64,000 nucleotides of DNA from Bradyrhizobium sp. WSM1417 (lineage in GTDB: Bacteria; Pseudomonadota; Alphaproteobacteria; Rhizobiales; Xanthobacteraceae): positions 226,501 to 290,500 of the forward strand of contig NZ_KI911783.1 in assembly GCF_000515415.1 (NCBI RefSeq), in the 5' to 3' direction. Made by a program: the position numbers and the translations under genes. A model generated the notes under the pieces. The model was not told the origin of the DNA, made no database searches, and saw nothing but the letters and a program-made list of their open reading frames with translations. Positions 25,601 to 34,708 of this stretch are shown in pieces. The stretch's first letter is position 1. Every line of letters begins with the position of its first letter.

Positions 25601-25756
25601 CAGGTGATTTGGGGAATGAAGCAGGGGGTGAATTGCGCGCGGAACCTATCGGACGGGGGCTGATTTCACAACCCGGGAACCCGGACTTTACTGATTCGAC
25701 GGGTACGGGATGCGTGTGCCCGCAGTCTGTGACGCGGGTGTTACGGGCGCCGAATG

Positions 25757-26224
25757 CTACCCGTTTGGCGCGCCTACCTTCGAAAATCGCCGGCGGATGC
25801 GCAGCAGGAGCTGGTCGCAGACGTCGCGATAGGCAGCCAACTTCTGGTCGCGGCTGCCTTCCATGGTGGTGGGATCAAGCGTCGGCCAATACTCGACATC
25901 GGCGGCGAGCGTGCGGGTCAGCTCCAGCGCCTTGTGATGCGCCTCCGGCGAGAGCGTGATGATCAGGTCGAAATTGAGCCCCTCCCAGTCCTCCAGCTCC
26001 TCGAAGGTCTGCGGCTTGTGGGTGGAGATGTCCTGGCCGAGCTCGGCCATCACGGACACCGCGAACGGATCGAGCTCGCCGCGCCTCGCGCCGGCCGACC
26101 TCACATAGAGGCCCTGCGGAAACATGTGCCGCAGCAGGCTCTCTGCCATCGGCGAGCGCACGCTGTTCATGGCGCAAGCGAACAGCACCGATTGCGGATC
26201 GCGTGCGCGTGGCGGACCCGCCAT
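25757..26224 (-). CDS. Low-molecular-weight phosphatase family protein
   Basis: A 155-aa protein with the LMW protein tyrosine phosphatase / arsenate reductase fold. The phosphate loop is CAMNSVRS with Cys17 as nucleophile and Arg23 (CX5R-S). It starts 5 nt after the UPF0262 stop and so belongs to the hisD operon. In most Alphaproteobacteria this gene sits in the same place. Its substrate is not known; the SVRSPM loop resembles both subgroups. Confidence 0.92.
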   Translation of the reverse strand: MAGPPRARDPQSVLFACAMNSVRSPMAESLLRHMFPQGLYVRSAGARRGELDPFAVSVMAELGQDISTHKPQTFEELEDWEGLNFDLIITLSPEAHHKALELTRTLAADVEYWPTLDPTTMEGSRDQKLAAYRDVCDQLLLRIRRRFSKVGAPNG

Positions 26225-26229
26225 CGCGC

Positions 26230-26727
26230 TTAACCCTTCCAGTGCAGAACAGTAATGAGCGTGAACAGCCGGCGCGAGGTCTCGAAATCGACCCGCACTT
26301 TGCCTTTCAAGCGCTCCTGCAGCGTACGCGATCCCTCGTCATGAATGCCGCGGCGGCCCATGTCGATGGCCTCGATCTTGTCCGGCGTCGCCGTGCGGAT
26401 CGCCTGGTAGTAGCTGTCGCAGATCATGAAATAGTCCTTCACGATCCGCCGGAACGGCGTCAGCGACAACAGATGCGCGACCACGGGCGTGCCGTCCTCG
26501 CGGCGGATGTCGAACATCAGCCGGCTGCCGGTGATGCCGATATGGAGCGTGAACGGGCCCTTCCCGTCGGCGCCCTCCGGCGCGAACAGATTCTGCTCGA
26601 TCAAATCGTAGATCGCGATCGCGCGCTCATGCTCGATGTCGGGCCCGGAACGGCCGATCGAGTCCTCGTCGAGCGTGACGCCGACGATGCGATTGGTCGA
26701 GTCGTCCTGTTCGGGCGGCTGGGTCAT
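26230..26727 (-). CDS. UPF0262 family protein
   Basis: A 165-aa protein of the conserved alphaproteobacterial family UPF0262. Landmarks are [20 protein letters not shown] near the start and [16 protein letters not shown] (about residues 125-140). Its ATG at 26727 overlaps the hisD stop by the ATGA arrangement, which fixes the start. The function is unknown, but the strict linkage to hisD is conserved. Confidence 0.93.
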   Translation of the reverse strand: MTQPPEQDDSTNRIVGVTLDEDSIGRSGPDIEHERAIAIYDLIEQNLFAPEGADGKGPFTLHIGITGSRLMFDIRREDGTPVVAHLLSLTPFRRIVKDYFMICDSYYQAIRTATPDKIEAIDMGRRGIHDEGSRTLQERLKGKVRVDFETSRRLFTLITVLHWKG

Positions 26728-28019
26728 GACAAATTGAGGCGCAATCCAATCGAGCGCGAATGGGCATCTAGCCCCTCCGCCTTGCCGAGAATCATCGCGG
26801 CCGGACCCAGCGCACGCAGCTGATCCGGGCCGCATTTCAGGATCGAGGTGCGCTTGAGGAAATCGTGCACCGAAAGACCCGACGAGAATCGCGCCGAGCG
26901 CGCCGTCGGCAGCACGTGGTTGGAGCCGCCGACATAGTCGCCGATCGCCTCCGGCGTATGCGGCCCGAGGAACACGGCGCCAGCGTTGCGGATCCTTGCG
27001 GCGAGCGCGTCGGGATCTTGCGTCATGATCTCGAGATGCTCGGCGGCAATCGCATCTGCGAGCGGAATGGCGTCGTTGAGGTTCTTCACCACGATGATGG
27101 CGCCGAAATCGGCCCACGAGGCGCTGGCAATCGCGGCGCGCGGCAGCGTCTTCAACTGCGCCTCGACGGCCTTTTCGACATCGGCGGCAAGGCGCGCGGA
27201 ATCGGTAATCAGGATCGACTGCGCGCTGGCATCATGCTCGGCCTGCGCCAGCAGGTCGGCGGCAATCCAGTCGGCATTGCCGGTGTCATCGGCGATGACA
27301 AGCACCTCCGAGGGACCGGCGATCATGTCGATGCCGACCTTGCCGAACACCAGCCGCTTTGCCGCGGCCACATAAGCGTTGCCGGGTCCGACGATCTTGG
27401 CGACGGGCGCGATCGTCGCGGTGCCATGCGCGAGCGCGGCAACCGCCTGCGCGCCGCCGACGCGGTAGATTTCGGTGACGCCGCCAAGCTTTGCTGCCGC
27501 CAGCACCAGCGGGTTGAGCTTGCCGTCGGGCGAGGGCACCACCATGACGAGACGGGTCACGCCGGCGACCTTTGCCGGCACCGCATTCATCAGCACCGAA
27601 GACGGATAGGCCGCGGTGCCGCCGGGCACGTAGAGGCCGGCGGATTCGATCGCGGTGTAGCGCCAGCCGAGTTCGACGCCGAGCGAATCGGTGAAACGCT
27701 CGTCCTTTGGCAGTTGGCGGCTGTGATAGGTCTCGATGCGATCGCGTGCGAGCTTGAGCGCATCCAGCGTCGCTGCATCGCAGGCTGTCACCGCGGCCTC
27801 GATCTCGGCGGCGGTGACGCGCAGGCCGGATGCATCCAGCGTCAACCGGTCGAACTTTGCCGTGGCCTCGAGCAGGGCGGCATCGCCCCGCTTCGCCACG
27901 TCGTCGACGATGGCACGCGCGGCCGCCTCGACATCGGCCGAGGCCTCGCGCTTGGCGGCGAGGAAGGCCCCGAATCGCTGGTCAAAATCGGCGCTGCTGC
28001 GGTCGAGACGAACGGGCAT
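26724..28019 (-). CDS. hisD: Histidinol dehydrogenase
   Basis: A 431-aa zinc enzyme that oxidises L-histidinol to L-histidine with two NAD, the last steps of histidine synthesis. The motifs are [20 protein letters not shown] at about residue 119, [31 protein letters not shown] and [20 protein letters not shown] and the final helix fit too. I chose ATG 28019 ([12 protein letters not shown]); the longer frame runs into spacer. The operon continues with UPF0262 and the phosphatase. Confidence 0.97.
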   Translation of the reverse strand: MPVRLDRSSADFDQRFGAFLAAKREASADVEAAARAIVDDVAKRGDAALLEATAKFDRLTLDASGLRVTAAEIEAAVTACDAATLDALKLARDRIETYHSRQLPKDERFTDSLGVELGWRYTAIESAGLYVPGGTAAYPSSVLMNAVPAKVAGVTRLVMVVPSPDGKLNPLVLAAAKLGGVTEIYRVGGAQAVAALAHGTATIAPVAKIVGPGNAYVAAAKRLVFGKVGIDMIAGPSEVLVIADDTGNADWIAADLLAQAEHDASAQSILITDSARLAADVEKAVEAQLKTLPRAAIASASWADFGAIIVVKNLNDAIPLADAIAAEHLEIMTQDPDALAARIRNAGAVFLGPHTPEAIGDYVGGSNHVLPTARSARFSSGLSVHDFLKRTSILKCGPDQLRALGPAAMILGKAEGLDAHSRSIGLRLNLS

Positions 28020-28171
28020 CTTGGCTTCTAACTGGTTTTTGGGGGCGCGGTTTGGCTCACCAGGCCCCTGCTCAATGGCGCGGCGGGGAAGCTGCGTCAA
28101 CCCTTGGGCCGGGCCGTTCCCCTCCGGCGTCGTCCCGGCAAAAGCGGAATGCGTGGCCTTGGCATGCCACC

Positions 28172-28609
28172 TCACCCCTCCCCTTCAGCCTCCAACCCCG
28201 TCCCCAGCTGATCCGCCCCCAGATCCGTCAGCTCGCATTCAAGGCATTCGACGTCGAGGCGGATGGCGCCGCCTTGGGCAAACAGCAGCAGCGCGCTCCC
28301 GCCGGGGGCGTCCTGGCCGTGGAATTCGATGCCGACGAGGTCCAGGACAGTGTCCGGCGCGTCGAGGTCGATGTTGCGCGACTTGCAGGCGAGCACGCGG
28401 TCGAAACGGAGGGCGGCCACCAGCCTGCGCGGCTCGGCCTCGCCGTCCAGTGTCTGCTCCCAGTCCAACCGGCTCATGCCGACGACCAGCCGCTTTTCGC
28501 TTTGCCGCCAGATGATGTCCGAGGGCTGCACGCGGGCGTCCTGGACGTGGGCCGAGATCACGGAGAGGTCGTCGGCGTCAAGTGCGATCAGTTTGAGCTG
28601 GGGAGACAT
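28172..28609 (-). CDS. DUF2948 family protein
   Basis: A 145-aa protein. MSPQLKLIALDADDLSVISA and QDARVQPSDIIWRQSEKRL are typical of DUF2948, a short conserved alphaproteobacterial family of unknown function found before hisD. A start at 28645 would add 12 Arg/Lys-rich residues; I chose 28609 as the family N-terminus. The gap to hisD is about 150 nt. Confidence 0.92.
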   Translation of the reverse strand: MSPQLKLIALDADDLSVISAHVQDARVQPSDIIWRQSEKRLVVGMSRLDWEQTLDGEAEPRRLVAALRFDRVLACKSRNIDLDAPDTVLDLVGIEFHGQDAPGGSALLLFAQGGAIRLDVECLECELTDLGADQLGTGLEAEGEG

Positions 28610-28690
28610 CGACGGCGCTTTCTGCTTCGGGCGGACGGGGCTCAACGCGCGCGGGCGGCGAAATTTCCCTAGAACTAACGCCCCACTGGA

Positions 28691-29350
28691 CTAGAGGCTA
28701 TTGATATCCTCCATCTCCAGCACCTTTCGCGGATACCCCTCCCGCGCAACCCGGATCATGGCGCGGCCGATCTGCTCGGTCGAGGTGACGAGCCGCGGCG
28801 ACAGCCGACGCAGCACCGACCACAGTGGCCAACTTGCTGCATACACGGCCTGCACCCACGCGGTCTTGGAGCGGGCGCCGTGGAGCGGCTGGATCGCGCC
28901 GGGCCGGAACATGTAGGCCGCCTTGAACGGCAGCTTGAGGAGATCGTTCTCCGTCTTGCCCTTGATCCGCGCCCACATCCGCGAACCCTGCTCGGTGGAA
29001 TCGGTGCCGGCGCCCGTGACATAGACGAACGTCATCTGCGGATTGAGCCGTGCCAGCGCGGTCGCCGCTGCGAGCGTGATATCATAGGTGAGATGACGGT
29101 AGCGCTCCTCGCTCATGCCGATCGAGGAGACGCCGAGGCAGAAGAAGCAGGCGTCGAAGCCGGTGAGCTGCGTTTCGATCGCCGAGTAGTCCGTGAAATC
29201 GCCGTGCGTGATCTCCATGAGCTTGGCGTGGCGCACGCCGGTCGGGCTGCGGCCGACCACGAGCACGCGATCGATGCCGGCATCGACCAGGCATTCGCGC
29301 AAGACGCCCTGCCCGACCATGCCGGTCGCGCCGAAGATGATGATCTGCAT
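28691..29350 (-). CDS. NAD(P)-binding epimerase-like protein (atypical SDR)
   Basis: A 219-aa Rossmann-fold protein. IIIFGATGMVGQGVLRECL is the GxxGxxG cofactor site of the NmrA/HTATIP2-like atypical short-chain dehydrogenase group. Later landmarks are CFFCLGVSSIG and FVYVTGAGTDSTEQGSRMWAR, with no clear YxxxK catalytic pair. It may be a redox sensor or a reductase. It is monocistronic on the minus strand. Confidence 0.88.
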   Translation of the reverse strand: MQIIIFGATGMVGQGVLRECLVDAGIDRVLVVGRSPTGVRHAKLMEITHGDFTDYSAIETQLTGFDACFFCLGVSSIGMSEERYRHLTYDITLAAATALARLNPQMTFVYVTGAGTDSTEQGSRMWARIKGKTENDLLKLPFKAAYMFRPGAIQPLHGARSKTAWVQAVYAASWPLWSVLRRLSPRLVTSTEQIGRAMIRVAREGYPRKVLEMEDINSL

Positions 29351-29486
29351 CGGGACCTCCCCGCAGCGCGCCTTCCGCGGCAGACTGGCTAATGAAGGGC
29401 TGCAGCCACCGGCTCACACGCGACTGGAACGTGTCCGCACCCGGCCCGTTCGAAATCAGATCGGTCCGCGCGTGGACTGAGGCCGC

Positions 29487-30311
29487 TCACCCCTTGAAGA
29501 ATGCCAGCAAATCCGCGTTGATGGTCTCGGCGTGCGTTGTCGGCATGCCGTGGGGAAATCCCTTGTAGGTCTTCAGCGTGCCGTTCTTCAAGAGCTTGGC
29601 CGACAGCGGCGCGGAATCGGCGTAAGGCACGATCTGGTCGTCATCGCCGTGCATCACCAGCACCGGCACGGTAATCTTCTTCAGATCCTCGGTGAAGTCG
29701 GTTTGCGAGAACGCGACGATGCCGTCGTAATGGGCCTTCGCGCCGCCCATCATGCCCTGGCGCCACCAGTTCTGGATCACCGCTTCCGACGGCTTTGCGC
29801 CGGGACGGTTGTAGCCGTAAAAGGGGCCAGCCGCGATGTCGCGGTAGAAGCTGGAACGGCCGGCAGCGAGCTGCACCTGGAAATCGTCGAACACGCTCTT
29901 CGGCAGGCCGCCGGGATTGGCGGCGGTCTGCACCATCAGCGGCGGCACTGCGGAGAGGATCGCGGCCTTCGCCACCCGGCTCTCGCCATGGCGCGCGATG
30001 TAGTGCACCGCTTCGCCGCCGCCGGTGGAGTGGCCGACATGGATCGCGTTCTTGAGGTCGAGATGGGCCGTCACGGCTGCGAGATCATCGGCATAATGAT
30101 CCATGTCGTGGCCGTCGGCGACCTGCGACGAACGGCCATGGCCGCGACGGTCATGGGCGATGACGCGATAGCCGTGCGTGACGAAGAACATCATCTGCGC
30201 GTCCCAGTCGTCGGCCGACAGCGGCCAGCCATGGCTGAACACGATCGGCTGGCCCGAGCCCCAATCCTTGTAGAAGATCTCGACGCCCTCCTTGGTGGTG
30301 ATGGTGGGCAT
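29487..30311 (-). CDS. Alpha/beta hydrolase (non-heme haloperoxidase-like)
   Basis: A 274-aa hydrolase. [31 protein letters not shown] and the nucleophile elbow [12 protein letters not shown] (about residues 93-104) match the cofactor-free chloroperoxidase/arylesterase group; [14 protein letters not shown] carries the acid residue and [10 protein letters not shown] the histidine. Physiological substrates are usually esters. It ends the block of minus-strand genes after a membrane protein gene 19 nt upstream, and the two may form an operon. Confidence 0.92.
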   Translation of the reverse strand: MPTITTKEGVEIFYKDWGSGQPIVFSHGWPLSADDWDAQMMFFVTHGYRVIAHDRRGHGRSSQVADGHDMDHYADDLAAVTAHLDLKNAIHVGHSTGGGEAVHYIARHGESRVAKAAILSAVPPLMVQTAANPGGLPKSVFDDFQVQLAAGRSSFYRDIAAGPFYGYNRPGAKPSEAVIQNWWRQGMMGGAKAHYDGIVAFSQTDFTEDLKKITVPVLVMHGDDDQIVPYADSAPLSAKLLKNGTLKTYKGFPHGMPTTHAETINADLLAFFKG

Positions 30312-30330
30312 TGTCAGGCTCCTTGAATGA

Positions 30331-30840
30331 TCAGGCGAACGCCATTGGCTTGAAGCGGCGCCAGGCGCCGATGGTGAGCACCACGAAGAACACCAGCACG
30401 AGGCCCTGCACCACGGCGAACACGGGACCTCCGGGCGGCGCCGGCGCCACGGCGGGTGCGAGCGCGGCGAGCGCCGGCACCTTCAGGAACGACTGGATCA
30501 CCAGCACGAAGACGTTGAAATAGAGCGAGATCATCGCGGTCACGATGTAGACCGGGCGCCAGACCCCAGCGAGCTTCATGCCGTAGAGCGCGATGCAGGC
30601 GATCGCGAGCAGGACCAGCGAGATGATGCCGATGATATGCGACGGCAGCAGCTCCTTGACCGGAAACAGGAAGCCGGTGGCGCTGGTGAGGATCGTGAAC
30701 GCTAAGAAAATCGCGGTGAGGCCCGGCATCGCCTTCGAGCCGAGCAGGCCGAACATCACGACGAGGCCGGCGGCGATGCCGATCAGGCTGATGACGACAT
30801 GAATTAGCGTGAAGGCGGGCAAGCTCAACCCAAGAACCAT
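30331..30840 (-). CDS. Multi-pass membrane protein of unknown function
   Basis: A 169-aa protein that is almost wholly hydrophobic, with about five spans (residues 5-27, 35-57, 65-85, 92-112 and 138-158) broken by a Pro/Ala-rich loop ([13 protein letters not shown]). Start ATG 30840 has AGGAG nearby upstream. It is probably co-transcribed with the alpha/beta hydrolase. I do not recognise the family. Confidence 0.8.
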   Translation of the reverse strand: MVLGLSLPAFTLIHVVISLIGIAAGLVVMFGLLGSKAMPGLTAIFLAFTILTSATGFLFPVKELLPSHIIGIISLVLLAIACIALYGMKLAGVWRPVYIVTAMISLYFNVFVLVIQSFLKVPALAALAPAVAPAPPGGPVFAVVQGLVLVFFVVLTIGAWRRFKPMAFA

Positions 30841-31029
30841 GACATCTCTCCTACTCTCCGCATTGAGTTCGGGATTGATATTACGGTCCTCATCGGATTG
30901 CCACACGCGCTGGCGTCACACATGCGTGCACAGCCATGCGTCATCGTGCGAATCGAAAAACGCATGGCTGATATTTTTGCACCGCTGTCACAAACGACGG
31001 CAGTTAGCCGACCAAAGTCGAATCGCGGC

Positions 31030-31338
31030 TCACACTTCCTTGGTGTCGAAGATCAACAGGTCGGCGCCGCCACTGGCGAATTTCGGCACGTCAGCGCCGG
31101 TCGCCTTACCTTCCGGGCTAGCGAATGCCGCCTGGATGTCGGCCGTGCTGTCGAAGGTGAGAATGGCAACGAGATGGATTCCGGAAGGTCCAGCGGGGGA
31201 GCCGACCGGCCCCTTGCTGATAGCGTACTTCTTCAGGCCTGGAAGTTTCTTCGCGAGCGGAATGTGGGTCTCGGCATAATATTTGTCGAAGGCCGCAGCA
31301 TCCGTGGGCGTTTTATACAGCACGACGATTTCAGCCAT
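31030..31338 (-). CDS. EthD family protein
   Basis: A 102-aa ferredoxin-like barrel protein. VVLYKTPTDAAAFDKYYAETHIPLAKKLPGLKK is the EthD/DUF family entry (landmark residues 5-37), and ASPEGKATGADVPKFASGG follows. EthD proteins aid degradation of ethers and other organics in an unclear way. Single gene. Confidence 0.9.
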   Translation of the reverse strand: MAEIVVLYKTPTDAAAFDKYYAETHIPLAKKLPGLKKYAISKGPVGSPAGPSGIHLVAILTFDSTADIQAAFASPEGKATGADVPKFASGGADLLIFDTKEV

Positions 31339-31370
31339 TTAGTCCTCCCGTTAAGCGTTTTCTTTGTCGA

Positions 31371-31508
31371 TCCTCATGGTGAGGAGGCGCGCGAGCGCCC
31401 CTGCGGACGATGCTTGCGCATCGCCGCGCGAACCATGCAGGCCCGGCTTTGGCGGCTGGGCCTTCATCCTTCGAGACGCGCGCAATGCGCGCTCCTCAGG
31501 ATGAGGAG
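31371..31508. repeat. Intergenic palindromic repeat (family C)
   Basis: It begins TCCTCATGGTGAGGAG and ends GCTCCTCAGGATGAGGA, with TTCGAGACGCGCGC in the right arm. The same words (CTTCGAGACG, CTCAGGATGAGG) form the copy at 47208-47344. It lies between the EthD gene and the thioredoxin-reductase-like gene. Confidence 0.75.
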
Positions 31509-31576
31509 ATAATCCCGCATCACATCGCAGGATGGCAAGCCTCAATCGACTTGCCATTTACTTGCCTTGTCCTTGA

Positions 31577-33295
31577 CTAAAGCGCCGGTTTTGCGGCGTC
31601 GCCGAGGAAGCCGTGCAGGGAGGCCACGACCTGGGCGCCCTCGCCGATGGCGCCGCCGACGCGCTTGACCGAGCCGGAGCGGACGTCGCCGACGGCGTAG
31701 ACGCCGGGCACCGACGTCTCCAGCGGCGCGACCAGCCGGCCCTGGTTCTGCTCGGACTGCGCGCCCGTGACGACGAAGCCGCCGCGATCGAGCGTCACGC
31801 CGCAGCCATCGAGCCAGCTGGTGGCGGGATCGGCGCCGACGAACAGGAAGAGATTGCGGAGGTCGGCGAAATCCTCGTCGCTCGAGAGCCGGCTTTTCCA
31901 GCGGATACGCCGCAGCAGCGAGGCCTCGTCGCCTTCGAGCGCCGTAATCTCGGTGTTGAACATCAGTTCGATGTTCGGCGTGGCTTCGATGCGCTCGATG
32001 AGATAGCGCGACATGCTGGCGCCAAGGCCGCCGCCGCGGATGATCATCAGCACTTTCTTGGCGTGCCCCGAGAGGAAAACAGCGGCCTGTCCCGCGGAGT
32101 TGCCGGCACCGACAAGCGCGACCTCCTCACCGGCGCACAGCTTTGCCTCGACCGGCGAGGCCCAATACCAGACGCCGCGGCCCTCGAACTTGTCGAGGTT
32201 CTCGATCTCGGGCCGGCGATAGCGCGCACCGCTCGCGACCACCACCGCGCGCGAATGCAGGGGGTCGCAGCCGTCAAGCGCCACCGAAAACGCGCCGTCC
32301 TTGCGCGTGCAGTCGAGCGACTTCACCGTCACCGGGATCATGATCTCCGCGCCGAACTTTTGCGCCTGGTTGAAGGCGCGCGCGGTCAGGGCCTGGCCGG
32401 AAATTCCGGTCGGAAAGCCCAGATAATTTTCGATGCGCGCGCTGGCGCCGGCCTGGCCGCCGAAGGCGCGGGTGTCCAGCACGGCGACCGAAAGGCCTTC
32501 GGACGCGGCATACACGGCGGTGGCGAGCCCGGCCGGTCCGGAGCCGACGATCGCGACGTCGTAGATGCGGTCGTTGCGCGGGCCGCCGATCATGCCGATC
32601 GCGCGTGCAAGCTCGGTTTCGCCGGGATTGCGCAGCACAGCTCCATCGGGGGTGACGACCAGCGGCCAGTCGTCCGGCTTGGGCGAATAACGCGCGATGA
32701 CGTCGGCGGCGTCGCGGTCACGCGCGGGATCCAGCAGATGATGCGGCTGGCCGTTGCGGGTGAGGAAGCCCTGCAGCCGCACCACGCCTGCCGAATGCGA
32801 GGGACCGATCAGCACGACGCCACCGACGCCGCCTTGGAGCAGATTGACCCGGCGCAGGATCAGCGCGCGCATGATGCGCTCGCCGAGCTCGGCCTCGGCG
32901 ACCAGTAGCGCGCGCAGCCGCTCCGGCGGCAACAGCAGCGTCTCGACTTCGCCTTCCGCGCGGCCGTCGACCAGCGCCGGCCGTCCCGAGAGCTGGCTGA
33001 GCTCGGCCAAAAATTGTCCCGGCCCCTGGTCGATCAACGGCGTGACATGGCCCAGGCCGTCGCGCTGGGTGATGGCGACGTGGCCCTTGAGCACGACGAA
33101 CATGCCCGGCCCGGGCTTGCCGGTCTCGAACAGGAATTCGCCATCGGCATAGTTGCGGACCTCGCCGAAATGCCTGACACGCTCGATCTCGGCTGGTGTC
33201 AGCGTCGGAAATGTCTGTTCAGGGCGGGTGAACCGCGACATCTGCGCGTCACTCTCGGGTCGTTGCGATTCGTCCTGCCCCATTGCCACGTCCAT
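31577..33295 (-). CDS. cNMP-binding / thioredoxin-like / thioredoxin-reductase-like fusion
   Basis: A 572-aa three-part protein. Residues about 20-140 are a cyclic-nucleotide-binding fold (YADGEFLFETGKPGPGMFVVLKG, QFLAELSQLSGRPAL). Residues about 155-240 look like a thioredoxin-type fold. The remainder is a thioredoxin-reductase-like flavoprotein: VGSGPAGLATAVYAA, RAFGGQAG, VALVGAGNSAGQAAVFL and GVYAVGDV. The redox CxxC of true thioredoxin reductases is missing; the corresponding stretch reads GVWYWASPVEAKLC. It thus resembles the ferredoxin-NADP reductase or CxxC-less subgroup. I chose ATG 33295; a TTG at 33304 and ATG 33283 are alternatives. Confidence 0.88.
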   Translation of the reverse strand: MDVAMGQDESQRPESDAQMSRFTRPEQTFPTLTPAEIERVRHFGEVRNYADGEFLFETGKPGPGMFVVLKGHVAITQRDGLGHVTPLIDQGPGQFLAELSQLSGRPALVDGRAEGEVETLLLPPERLRALLVAEAELGERIMRALILRRVNLLQGGVGGVVLIGPSHSAGVVRLQGFLTRNGQPHHLLDPARDRDAADVIARYSPKPDDWPLVVTPDGAVLRNPGETELARAIGMIGGPRNDRIYDVAIVGSGPAGLATAVYAASEGLSVAVLDTRAFGGQAGASARIENYLGFPTGISGQALTARAFNQAQKFGAEIMIPVTVKSLDCTRKDGAFSVALDGCDPLHSRAVVVASGARYRRPEIENLDKFEGRGVWYWASPVEAKLCAGEEVALVGAGNSAGQAAVFLSGHAKKVLMIIRGGGLGASMSRYLIERIEATPNIELMFNTEITALEGDEASLLRRIRWKSRLSSDEDFADLRNLFLFVGADPATSWLDGCGVTLDRGGFVVTGAQSEQNQGRLVAPLETSVPGVYAVGDVRSGSVKRVGGAIGEGAQVVASLHGFLGDAAKPAL

Positions 33296-33310
33296 GCACT
33301 CCAAAAAATT

Positions 33311-33523
33311 CTAGTCGCCAGTCTTGTCGGCTATTTTGCCGGCGGTCCCCTCATTTAGGGGATCATCTTCGTTCTGCGAGGGGCCACCACTTGCGGCCCG
33401 TTCGCGCGCCTGCATTTTTCGCCGCTTCAGGTTTTCGCGCAGCGCCGATTTCAGCCGGTCGTCGCGGGACGCCCTCGCCTGTTTCGAATTCTGCTGCTCG
33501 CTCTTGTCGTTCTCGTCTGCCAT
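33311..33523 (-). CDS. Small highly charged hypothetical protein
   Basis: A 70-aa product with about half its residues charged or polar (DDRLKSALRENLKRRKMQAR). It has no hydrophobic core, so is likely unfolded or a coil. It lies 15 nt upstream of the fusion flavoprotein gene on the same strand and may be co-transcribed. Such short lysine/arginine-rich ORFs are frequent in Bradyrhizobium and kept in related genomes. Confidence 0.68.
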   Translation of the reverse strand: MADENDKSEQQNSKQARASRDDRLKSALRENLKRRKMQARERAASGGPSQNEDDPLNEGTAGKIADKTGD

Positions 33524-33839
33524 CGGGGTCCATTACAGCGATCGGCGGTAACATGCCCGAGGAATAAGGCAGCTCAAGAGGCCCGCGCGATCCGATCGTG
33601 CGAAAAATCGAAATGGATCGAATCCGGCGCATCGGGCAACTGGCCAGTTGGGTGGGGATATCGGAACCGATTCCGCGGAAAGTCGGCCGTTTCGAGCCAA
33701 AACAGGCATTTTGGCCCCGATATCGACCCGATTTTATCGCTTTGGCGGAGCTAGCAAGCTTGCACAGGAGGGGGGCTTGTGGCAGATATCGGCCCGCTTG
33801 GTAGGCCCCTCGTGGCGGCCGATTCTTACCCCAGCACAT
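33524..33839. other. Non-coding spacer upstream of tRNA-Thr
   Basis: About 316 nt with no gene. Open frames on the minus strand run through the tRNA and are not coding. A G-run (AGGAGGGGGG, near 33766) and GATATCGG words at 33656, 33717 and 33784 are seen, but I could not assign a function. Confidence 0.5.
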
Positions 33840-33914
33840 GCTGCCGTAGCTCAGTGGTAGAGCACTCCATTGGTAATGGAGAGGTCGACAGTTCAATCCT
33901 GTCTGGCAGCACCA
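33840..33914 (+). tRNA. tRNA-Thr (GGT)
   Basis: A 75-nt cloverleaf with encoded CCA. The acceptor stem GCTGCCG pairs with TGGCAGC; the D arm reads AGCTCAGTGGTAGAGC; the anticodon loop is TTGGTAA (anticodon GGT) on a CTCCA/TGGAG stem; the T arm carries AGTTCAATCCT. Confidence 0.97.
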
Positions 33915-33984
33915 TTTCCTGGGTCGATCACGCACAGATCAGCATTCTCGCGGCACGAGATGCCCGAGGTTTGCTTCTACCTTG

Positions 33985-34480
33985 ACCCTCCTCTGTGAAG
34001 AGGGCGCAGGGAAGACCGGGTGCCGGCTGGCACCCACGGTCCGCTGCGCGAAAGTGTAGCGCAAAGAGACCGCACAGCAGCATACAGGTGACGCCGAACA
34101 CTCGGCCTTCCCTGCGCAGTGGGTTGACGGCTTATGCCGCGCTCTCCCCGGCGACGAGTTCCTTTTTGTCACCGTCGCCTTGCGAATTGACGATGCCTCG
34201 AGACCCGGTAGAGCCCCGATCCATCTCCGCAAGGCTTGACCGTAGCAACGACGGCCAGGACCATACGATTTTGCCGTACGCAGCGATCCGGCTTTGCCAA
34301 GAGGCTTCGCCGGACACAGGCGCCGTTCGTCCGCACGCTAGACAAGACCTCACGAGGTTCATCTCGCCCTGGTCCCGTCTTCGTGCCCGACGCTGCCGCG
34401 TCCACCACCCCCCGATCCACGTTCGTTACGACGGACGATCGCCCCTCTCCCTGGACCGAGATGGCGGACTGATACTGCGA
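33985..34480. repeat. Putative dispersed Bradyrhizobium repeat, non-coding
   Basis: About 500 nt after tRNA-Thr with frames open on both strands but no ribosome sites, no domain and no codon bias. A plus-strand frame (33995-34525) translates to a Ser/Arg/Pro-rich string including GRPGAGWHPRSAARKCSAKR. From memory, near-identical strings are annotated many times in Bradyrhizobium genomes, which would make this a multicopy element. I cannot check that here. The remaining 34,481-34,708 shows no gene. Confidence 0.45.
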
Positions 34481-34708
34481 TTCCGAATTTCGGTAAAGTG
34501 GAATATTTTTGTAGAGGAGGATTGACACGGTTTTGCGGGAGCCGGGTGTTTTGGCCGACGGGTCGGTGCAACGGTTCCCAGGATTGATCGGGCGGCTTTA
34601 CGCATCGATTCCAGTACAAGGCCGTGATCGTTTCACTCTGCTATCGCTATAAATTACCTGCACGCGCGCCCCGGATTTGCGCCGCTCCCATTCAACTGGG
34701 ACAGCATC

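Noticed and set aside
25601..25756. Place where infA might sit next to maf
   Set aside because: The gap is only 156 nt and holds no IF-1-like frame.
26728..27117. Minus-strand frame extending UPF0262 upstream
   Set aside because: It runs in another frame of hisD; the ATGA overlap with hisD fixes the true start.
33939..34619. Several 70-180 codon frames on both strands
   Set aside because: No ribosome sites or domains, mutual overlap on opposite strands, and repeat-like nature.
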